DNA of 5,959 nucleotides from Syntrophomonadaceae bacterium (GTDB lineage Bacteria; Bacillota; Syntrophomonadia; Syntrophomonadales; Syntrophomonadaceae): the NCBI GenBank assembly GCA_012522705.1, contig JAAYJY010000329.1, positions 1 through 5,959 of the forward strand, given 5' to 3'. The notes beneath the pieces were generated by a model. That model was not told the origin of the DNA. It made no database searches and worked only from the letters and a program-made list of their open reading frames with translations. Shown piece by piece: positions 1 to 3,646 of this stretch; position 1 is the stretch's first letter; the number at the start of each line of letters is the position of its first letter. A program made the translations under genes and the position numbers.

Positions 1-174
1 GCAGTGGACTATGATCCCGGAGCCAGCGAGGTCAACCAGCTCAATCGTCTGAAGCTGATGCTCACGGTGGCCTTCAAAAATATCCACGTGGCCAGCAATT
101 CCAATCCGGTCCCGGCCGAGGCCGGAACTGGAATGCATATCCCGACCAGTGCCTGGTCCTCGCAGGATAATTAA
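1..174 (+). CDS. C-terminal fragment of a larger protein, possibly a 2-hydroxyacyl-CoA dehydratase/activase-related protein
   Basis: An open frame enters from the left edge in phase 1 and ends at TAA 172-174, leaving 57 residues. The fragment begins AVDYDPGASEVNQLNRLKLM, continues as a short helical stretch (LTVAFKNIHVA), and ends in a Pro/Ser/Gly-rich tail that looks disordered. The 'DYDPGASEVNQLNRLKLML' block recalls the C-terminal end of large CoA-dehydratase activase-related (BadF/HgdC-associated) proteins. That is a memory-based impression: no catalytic residues or cluster cysteines lie in this piece. Codon use is GC-rich like the other large genes in the window. No convincing terminator follows within 100 bases of the stop. 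I am sure it is coding and unsure of its identity. Confidence 0.7.
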   Translation, partial: AVDYDPGASEVNQLNRLKLMLTVAFKNIHVASNSNPVPAEAGTGMHIPTSAWSSQDN

Positions 175-280
175 GGACAGCAGTTTCTATTATCCCTTAC
201 CGAAATTCTTAACCAAAAAGCGGTGGATATTGTGGGAAGATCCCGATTCGGGGTGGCTGTAAACGGTTGAACATATATCT

Positions 281-358
281 TCATCTCAAAATAAACAGAA
301 TAAACAAAGCAATTCCTATTCCATAGACAATATCGCTCCAGGGAATTTTCCTGATCAT
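281..358 (-). CDS. Candidate 25-residue single-span membrane peptide
   Basis: Reading the minus strand, an ATG at 358-356 opens MIRKIPWSDIVYGIGIALFI followed by LFILR and a TGA at 283-281. A purine-rich stretch (GGGGGTGGAGAG) sits just upstream and can serve as SD, although GGAG itself is only 2 bases from the ATG and the better-spaced part is GGGGGTGG. The peptide has a charged N-terminus (RK), then about 16 hydrophobic residues with small Gly/Ala and aromatic residues, then a terminal Arg. That is the layout of a single transmembrane helix, like known small membrane regulatory or complex-stabilising peptides. A longer in-frame version from an ATG at 493-491 exists, but its first 45 residues look non-coding and it lacks a good SD. 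I do not recognise a family. It could be a chance ORF; the hydrophobic core plus purine-rich leader is the only support. Confidence 0.4.
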   Translation of the reverse strand: MIRKIPWSDIVYGIGIALFILFILR

Positions 359-398
359 CTCTCCACCCCCGCCCCATTTTGCATTATGATAACATAAA

Positions 399-437
399 GG
401 CAGGGCCGGATTGGCGGCCAATTCCTGCCGCAGCAGG
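399..437. repeat. GC-rich nested inverted repeats upstream of the 25-residue peptide
   Basis: Several overlapping inverted repeats lie here: GGCAGG 399-404 with CCTGCC 424-429, ATTGG 410-414 with CCAAT 418-422 (3-base loop), and CCTGC 424-428 with GCAGG 433-437 (4-base loop). The alternatives are mutually exclusive and contrast with the AT-rich surroundings. On the minus strand this would fall in the 5' untranslated region of the tiny membrane peptide gene, about 40-80 bases before its start. The role is unknown; it may be an RNA structure or a decayed repeat element. Confidence 0.35.
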
Positions 438-541
438 CAGCAACTGTTTATAGATCCTGCTATTGCTAATAAATCATAGGGACCAAGACACAATTAAAGA
501 TCTCCGTTTAGCAAGAACAAGATGAAATTCCCTTTGCAGCC

Positions 542-567
542 AAAAAGCCCGCTTTAACGGGCTTTTT
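542..567. terminator. Bidirectional intrinsic terminator
   Basis: A perfect 10-bp stem, AAAAAGCCCG (542-551) with CGGGCTTTTT (558-567), closes a 6-base CTTTAA loop. Both strands end the stem in a run of five T, so it can stop transcription in either direction. On the minus strand it sits 77 bases downstream of the stop of the 46/47-residue small gene and is its natural terminator. On the plus strand no gene lies immediately upstream; the nearest is the partial gene ending at 174. Confidence 0.85.
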
Positions 568-643
568 ATTATAACGCTATAGTTATGGAAGGGAGGAAGG
601 ATATCAATTATTACAATGAGGGCCATCCTGGCGATGATGCATC

Positions 644-784
644 CTAGCCACCGCCGCCTATGGGATCCGAGTCACTGAAGACACCGGGTTCCAAGCAGTT
701 ATCGCCCTCTTTAACAGGACATTGGTTGTCCCAGTTCTTCTTCAAGACATCCTCGCTTGGCTTGGATTTATCCTTTTTTGCCAT
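644..784 (-). CDS. Small Cys-containing peptide with Gly4 C-terminus, unknown function
   Basis: A minus-strand frame ends at TAG 646-644 and starts at one of two adjacent ATGs, 787-785 or 784-782. A perfect AGGAGGT (797-791) lies upstream. The gap from AGGAGG is 4 bases to the first ATG and 7 to the second, so I favour the second (46 residues; 47 with the first). The product has a Lys/Asp/Ser-rich, soluble N-terminal half (MAKKDKSKPSED...), then VLKKNWDNQCPVKEGDNC with two cysteines eight positions apart and one Trp. It ends LEPGVFSDSDPIGGGG. There is no signal peptide or hydrophobic segment. The SD, the downstream terminator at 542-567 and the non-random composition make it a likely real gene. 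I do not recognise a family. The Cys pair might bind metal or form a disulfide; a modified-peptide precursor is possible but not shown. Conventional annotation could easily miss it. Confidence 0.7.
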   Translation of the reverse strand: MAKKDKSKPSEDVLKKNWDNQCPVKEGDNCLEPGVFSDSDPIGGGG

Positions 785-790
785 CATTTT

Positions 791-797
791 ACCTCCT
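791..797 (-). promoter_or_regulatory. Strong Shine-Dalgarno site deciding the start of the 46/47-residue gene
   Basis: The minus strand reads AGGAGGT here, fully complementary to the 16S rRNA 3' end. It is followed by AAA and then two consecutive ATG codons. This is the main evidence that the small frame below it is translated, and its spacing favours the second ATG. Confidence 0.75.
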
Positions 798-1069
798 TTG
801 CACCTTATTTTTGGTCCGTTCTTAGTATTATTTCTTGAGAGGTTTTCTATACGAACAAAGGACGACGCCTTTTATTGGCTGGAAAGAACACAATATCTGC
901 CATCCGCGGCTCTGGTTCCATAGGCTGCTGACCTAATTTGAAGCTCCCGCATGGTTGGTTGGTGTATAATTTTCATCCTCAGTGGGATTTTGGTTTACTA
1001 GAATCCTATCCCGCGGAAAAACTAAAAAAGCAGTATCACATCTATTTATAAAGAGGGGGGACGACGATT

Positions 1070-1204
1070 ATGGCCAAGGCTCCAAAACGGACGCAAAACG
1101 TTCCTGACGATCTGGCGGTATCACAGTACATGGGAAGCATGCAGGAAATCGAGGAAGGCTTAAGGTTGATCGCCAAGAACAAAAAATCCGGACGCGGGCG
1201 GTGA
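1070..1204 (+). CDS. Small basic 44-residue protein, unknown function
   Basis: ATG 1070-1072 to TGA 1202-1204 gives 44 codons. A G-rich SD (GAGGGGGG, 1053-1060) lies 9 bases upstream and an intrinsic terminator follows 20 bases after the stop, making a compact single-gene unit. The product starts MAKAPKRTQNVPDDLAVSQY, has a short probable helix with acidic residues (SMQEIEEGLRLIAK), and ends in a basic tail (NKKSGRGR). It has no Cys, no Trp and no hydrophobic span. Both ends are positively charged and the middle is amphipathic, which could suit nucleic-acid or protein binding; that is inference only. I do not recognise a family. A minus-strand frame covering the same DNA (1227-1042) has no SD and is discounted. 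Confidence 0.65.
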   Translation: MAKAPKRTQNVPDDLAVSQYMGSMQEIEEGLRLIAKNKKSGRGR

Positions 1205-1224
1205 TCGCAGTTATATCCCGTAAG

Positions 1225-1256
1225 CAAAGCCCGGCGCGGCCGGGCTTTGACTTTTC
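1225..1256 (+). terminator. Intrinsic terminator after the 44-residue gene
   Basis: An 11-bp GC-rich stem (CAAAGCCCGGC 1225-1235 with GCCGGGCTTTG 1239-1249) closes a 3-base loop, followed by ACTTTT on the plus strand. It is 20 bases after the TGA of the small plus-strand gene. The minus-strand radical SAM gene converges on it and may also use the hairpin, but there is no T-run on that strand, so termination in that direction would be weaker. Confidence 0.8.
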
Positions 1257-1302
1257 CAGGTATTATTATGGATGACTTAAGGCCTACACCTATGCGGCCT
1301 GA

Positions 1303-2478
1303 TTATTGCAAACCGATCTCTTCATCGGTCAAATAGCAGGCCGGGTCCGAATCCCAGAAGTCCCCGCTCACGGCCTGGGCCCGGGTACGGAAATTGCCGT
1401 TGCAGATGTCCAGGAACCGGCATCTGGAACACCGGCCTTTCAGCAGTGGTTGGCGATCCTTCAAGCCGCTCAGGATGGGGTGCGACATATCAGTCCAGAT
1501 ATCGCCGAATTTACGCTCTCGAACATTGCCGAAACTAATATGCTGGGTGAACTGATCCGGGTGGACATAGCCAGCCGGATCGACGGCGCCGAAAGCGATC
1601 CCCGAGCGATTCCCGCCGTTGCGGCTGATCAGGTCTTTAATGGACTGGGCCTTTTCCGGGTTTTCCTCGAGAGCCCGCAGATAGAGATAGACCCCATCAC
1701 AGTGATTGTCGACGGTCAAGACCTCCTTTTTCAGCCCCCGTTCTTCGAAGTCCACCGCGCGACGGATTATTGTTTCCATAGCCTGTCTGGATTCTGTTGG
1801 GCTGACATCCTCCTCGACCATCTGATTGCCCCGACCGGAATACACCAGGTGATAGAAACAGACCCGGTTGATATTTTCTGCCTCGATAAAATCGAAGATG
1901 TTATCCAGTTCCGCCAGGTTGTGGCTGTTGATGGTAAAACGCAGGCCGACTCTTTGATTCACGGCCACGCAATTCTGAATGCCCTGCATAGCCGCCTGGA
2001 AAGCCCCGGGTCGACCCCGGAATTTGTCATTTACCTCCCGCAGACCGTCCAGTGAAATCCCTACATACCCCACTCCGATATCCTTTATCCGCTGGGCCAC
2101 CTCCCGGGTGATAAGGGTTCCGTTGGTAGACAAGGTAGGGCGAATACCCTTGTCCCGGGCATATTCTGCCAATTCAAAGAAATCGGGGCGGATGAGAGGC
2201 TCACCGCCGGAGAAGAGCAAGACCGGCACCTTGAATTCGGCCAGGTCATCGATAAAACGTTTGGCTTCTTCGGTACTCAATTCTCCCTTATACTTCCTGG
2301 CATCCGAATCCATATAGCAATGGACGCATTTTAGATTACAGGTGCGGGTGGAATTCCAAACCACTACCGGTCCCATTCCGCTGGCCGCACCATGGACCGC
2401 TCCCCTGGAATCGGTGCTGTATCGCAATGAATCGCCGAAGTATTCTTCATTAAAAAGCAATCTGGTCAAGCTGATCAT
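1303..2478 (-). CDS. nirJ2: NirJ2/AhbD-type radical SAM heme-biosynthesis protein
   Basis: This 391-residue protein starts at ATG 2478-2476 behind AGGAG (2490-2486) with a 7-base gap. The radical SAM cluster motif CxxxCxxC is at C47, C51 and C54 (TRTCNLKCVHCY), followed by the SAM-binding SGGEP at 90-94 and the STNGTLI and GISLDGL strands. The C-terminal domain has four further cysteines, C350, C353, C359 and C381 (CX2CX5C...C), the usual ligands for a second iron-sulfur cluster. The N-terminus (MISLTRLLFNEEYFGDSLRY) and the tail (DPACYLTDEEIGL) are characteristic of the NirJ2/AhbD group. Known members act in the siroheme-dependent heme routes: AhbD oxidatively decarboxylates two propionates of Fe-coproporphyrin III to give heme b, and NirJ removes propionates in heme d1 synthesis. 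Which reaction this copy performs cannot be read from sequence. It stands alone here, with no ahbA/B/C or other heme genes in the window. Confidence 0.88.
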   Translation of the reverse strand: MISLTRLLFNEEYFGDSLRYSTDSRGAVHGAASGMGPVVVWNSTRTCNLKCVHCYMDSDARKYKGELSTEEAKRFIDDLAEFKVPVLLFSGGEPLIRPDFFELAEYARDKGIRPTLSTNGTLITREVAQRIKDIGVGYVGISLDGLREVNDKFRGRPGAFQAAMQGIQNCVAVNQRVGLRFTINSHNLAELDNIFDFIEAENINRVCFYHLVYSGRGNQMVEEDVSPTESRQAMETIIRRAVDFEERGLKKEVLTVDNHCDGVYLYLRALEENPEKAQSIKDLISRNGGNRSGIAFGAVDPAGYVHPDQFTQHISFGNVRERKFGDIWTDMSHPILSGLKDRQPLLKGRCSRCRFLDICNGNFRTRAQAVSGDFWDSDPACYLTDEEIGLQ

Positions 2479-2541
2479 CTATTTACTCCTTTATTGTTTA
2501 ACATTAACCACCTCTGCAGCCCCGGCTTATCTGCTTATAAA

Positions 2542-2571
2542 CCTATTATGGCGTCCTTTGCCTAATAGGCA
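2542..2571. repeat. Overlapping inverted repeats in the leader of the radical SAM gene
   Basis: CCTATTA (2542-2548) is the reverse complement of TAATAGG (2563-2569). The right arm also lies inside a separate 13-base palindrome, TGCCTAATAGGCA (2559-2571). Both lie 64-93 bases upstream of the nirJ2 start, between it and the proposed -10 box. The two arrangements compete, so this could be an operator or an RNA switch in the 5' leader. The role is inferred. Confidence 0.4.
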
Positions 2572-2600
2572 CGTCTACACCTGAGCCGGTCCGCACTCAA

Positions 2601-2606
2601 ATTATA
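2601..2606 (-). promoter_or_regulatory. Possible -10 box for the radical SAM gene
   Basis: The minus strand reads TATAAT here, a perfect consensus -10, giving a leader of roughly 115 bases before the ATG at 2478. No recognisable TTGACA-like -35 lies at 16-18 bases spacing, so it would depend on an activator or another sigma factor, or be chance in AT-rich DNA. Confidence 0.3.
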
Positions 2607-2668
2607 TCATCTTATCGCCCATCCCTCAGAGAAAATAAAACCCAAATCTGCCCGACTGTCCCGGTCCA

Positions 2669-2727
2669 GCCATCAAAATATATCCCGTCTGCACTTGGCG
2701 ATAACCTGGTAATTGATGTTTGATGGC
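2669..2727. repeat. 9-bp inverted repeat with 41-base spacer
   Basis: GCCATCAAA (2669-2677) is matched exactly by TTTGATGGC (2719-2727). The arms could be two half-sites for one regulator bound across the divergent promoters, or a stem in a transcript. A further TTGATG copy (2713-2718) partly repeats the right arm. Confidence 0.35.
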
Positions 2728-2766
2728 CTATTTGGAAAAATATGTGGCATACAAAACGTATAGTTT

Positions 2767-2787
2767 GGTCTATTATTAATATAGACC
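2767..2787. promoter_or_regulatory. Perfect 7-7-7 inverted repeat, probable operator
   Basis: GGTCTAT (2767-2773) and ATAGACC (2781-2787) are exact reverse complements around a 7-base AT-only centre (TATTAAT). The 21-base element ends 45 bases before the ATG of the C_GCAxxG_C_C gene. Its centre contains -10-like hexamers (TATTAT, TAATAT), so a repressor bound here could block RNA polymerase. It does not match a regulator site that I know. Confidence 0.5.
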
Positions 2788-2832
2788 TGGTCGCTGAACA
2801 CACAACGAAGAATAACGTGAGGAGGCAAAAGA

Positions 2833-3378
2833 ATGAGTGAAAGTGTATTGGCTGTTCCCAAGGAAGAAATGAAGGAAAAGGTGATGGCTCTAGCCAAGGA
2901 CAACTTCAAAAAAGGTCCCAATTGTGCCGAATCTGTGTTCATGGCCTTACAGGAGGCCGGACTGATCGATTTCTCCCCCGAGACTGTTGCCCTGGTGACC
3001 GGTTTTGGCGGCGGTATCGGATTGAGCGGGGGAGTATGTGGTGCTTTGGCGTCCGCCGTTATGGGCGTCGGAGCAGTGCATGGGCGGCGGCAGCCGATCC
3101 AGGGAGAGATGAAAGACATCATTGACAAGTTGTATGGAAACCCTGGTCTGTATCGCTTCTTTAACCAAATTCCCCATGAATTTGAAGAGAGATTCGGCTC
3201 CACCCTGTGCAGCGAGCTGAACAAGGACTATCCCAACGATTGGTATAATAAAGACCGGCTGCGGGGCTGCATGAAGTATGTGACCGAGGCCGCCGGCCTC
3301 GCGGTCGATTACATTTATCAAGGCCAAGAAGAGGGATACGGTCAGCCCTTTGGAAAGAACATGGCCGGCAAAGTTTAG
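2833..3378 (+). CDS. C_GCAxxG_C_C family putative redox-active protein
   Basis: This 181-residue protein starts at ATG 2833 behind GAGGAGG with a 7-base gap. It shows the family layout: a first cysteine after a helix (GPNC31AES), a glycine-rich segment TGFGGGIGLSGGVC69GALASA, then C126 (GSTLCSEL) and C146 (RGCMKYV). The family is named for this conserved C / G-C-A-xx-G / C / C pattern and is presumed to use the cysteines for redox chemistry or metal binding, but no reaction is established for the group as far as I know. There is no signal peptide and no clear transmembrane span, so it is probably cytoplasmic. A hairpin terminator follows 20 bases after the stop, so it looks monocistronic. A palindromic candidate operator lies upstream. 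Family assignment is firm; function is open. Confidence 0.88.
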   Translation: MSESVLAVPKEEMKEKVMALAKDNFKKGPNCAESVFMALQEAGLIDFSPETVALVTGFGGGIGLSGGVCGALASAVMGVGAVHGRRQPIQGEMKDIIDKLYGNPGLYRFFNQIPHEFEERFGSTLCSELNKDYPNDWYNKDRLRGCMKYVTEAAGLAVDYIYQGQEEGYGQPFGKNMAGKV

Positions 3379-3397
3379 ACTGTTGTCATCATTCAGC

Positions 3398-3435
3398 ACT
3401 TCCACACCGGGTTCCTGGGGTGGAAGTTTTATTTT
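3398..3435 (+). terminator. Intrinsic terminator after the C_GCAxxG_C_C gene
   Basis: ACTTCCAC (3398-3405) pairs with GTGGAAGT (3420-3427). Two more G-C pairs can form inside after one mismatch, and TTTATTTT follows at once. It lies 20 bases after the stop at 3378 and separates this unit from pflB. Confidence 0.8.
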
Positions 3436-3646
3436 CTGCAGTATTTCATCACATAACTGAATAAATTGTTTGGTTCTTGCTGATAATGCCGGCAACGTCA
3501 CCACCCAAGTTTTATTTTAGCCCTAATTAGGCATCCTAATCCAAAGGAGGTGATGCCAAAGGCTGTGCCCGCACTGAACATGTAGATGTGGAGATGAGCG
3601 ATAAAGCTAAAGAGTCTAATACAACAAATTGATGAGGTGGAGCTAA
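3436..3646 (+). promoter_or_regulatory. pflB promoter/leader region with palindrome and SD hairpin
   Basis: This is the untranslated region before pflB. It contains a perfect 10-base palindrome, CCTAATTAGG (3522-3531). Overlapping this is an inverted repeat GGCATC (3530-3535) / GATGCC (3552-3557) whose loop holds AAAGGAGGT (3543-3551), almost the exact complement of the 16S rRNA 3' end. That SD does not serve pflB, which starts about 95 bases further on with its own SD. Tiny frames of 10 codons (3553-3585) and 12 codons (3594-3632) follow. The promoter itself could not be placed with confidence, and I see no clear FNR-type or Rex-type site. Confidence 0.45.
3636..3642 (+). promoter_or_regulatory. 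Shine-Dalgarno site of pflB
   Basis: GGTGGAG lies 4 bases before the ATG at 3647. A TAA at 3644-3646 sits in frame directly before that ATG, so the protein cannot start further upstream. The next Met (in RWMHEINVRDFI) would lose the start of the conserved N-terminal region and has no comparable SD. Confidence 0.7.

Larger units (their letters stand above)
175..541. other. Intergenic stretch with one candidate tiny gene and a structured GC-rich island
   Basis: This stretch is AT-rich compared with the flanking coding DNA. It holds a possible 25-codon membrane peptide gene on the minus strand (281-358) and a GC-rich island at about 399-437 that can fold. No open frame with good coding character crosses it on the plus strand. 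Several AT-rich hexamers could act as -10 boxes on the minus strand upstream of the tiny gene, but none has a well-spaced -35, so no promoter is called. Confidence 0.5.
2479..2832. other. Divergent intergenic region between the radical SAM gene and the C_GCAxxG_C_C gene
   Basis: This 354-base AT-rich region must carry the promoters of two genes transcribed away from each other. It holds a TATAAT box on the minus strand and four inverted repeats, described separately. No -35 box with good spacing was found for either direction. Short minus-strand frames that cross it have no SD and no protein-like composition. No RNA gene was recognised. Confidence 0.6.

Noticed and set aside
660..923. 87-residue + strand frame
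   Set aside because: It overlaps the 46/47-residue minus-strand gene, which has a perfect SD and terminator. This frame has neither and its composition is not protein-like.
860..950. 24- and 26-codon minus-strand frames
   Set aside because: They have no convincing SD and overlap each other in different frames with nothing to choose between them.
963..970. TATAAT box as promoter of the 44-residue gene
   Set aside because: The -10 match is good, but the nearest -35-like TTGAAG is 21 bases away and the TG is not in the extended -10 position. It is too weak to call.
1306..2055. 249-residue open frame on the + strand opposite nirJ2
   Set aside because: It lies wholly antisense to a gene with clear radical SAM motifs, has no SD, and its composition is what the complement of a GC-rich gene gives.
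2494..2512. Rex-like sequence (TTGTTTAACATTAACCA) before nirJ2
   Set aside because: The half-sites are imperfect, the spacing is shorter than the usual TTGTTAA-N4-TTAACAA, and it lies directly against the ribosome binding site with no promoter there.
2673..3224. 183-residue minus-strand frame across the intergenic region and the C_GCAxxG_C_C gene
   Set aside because: It is mostly antisense to the real gene, is Pro/Ser-rich as shadow frames tend to be, and has no SD.
2947..3504. 185-residue minus-strand frame opposite the C_GCAxxG_C_C gene
   Set aside because: The part from 3379 to 3504 looks mildly protein-like, but the frame runs through a terminator hairpin and then about 140 codons antisense to a well-supported gene. 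It starts at GTG with no SD.
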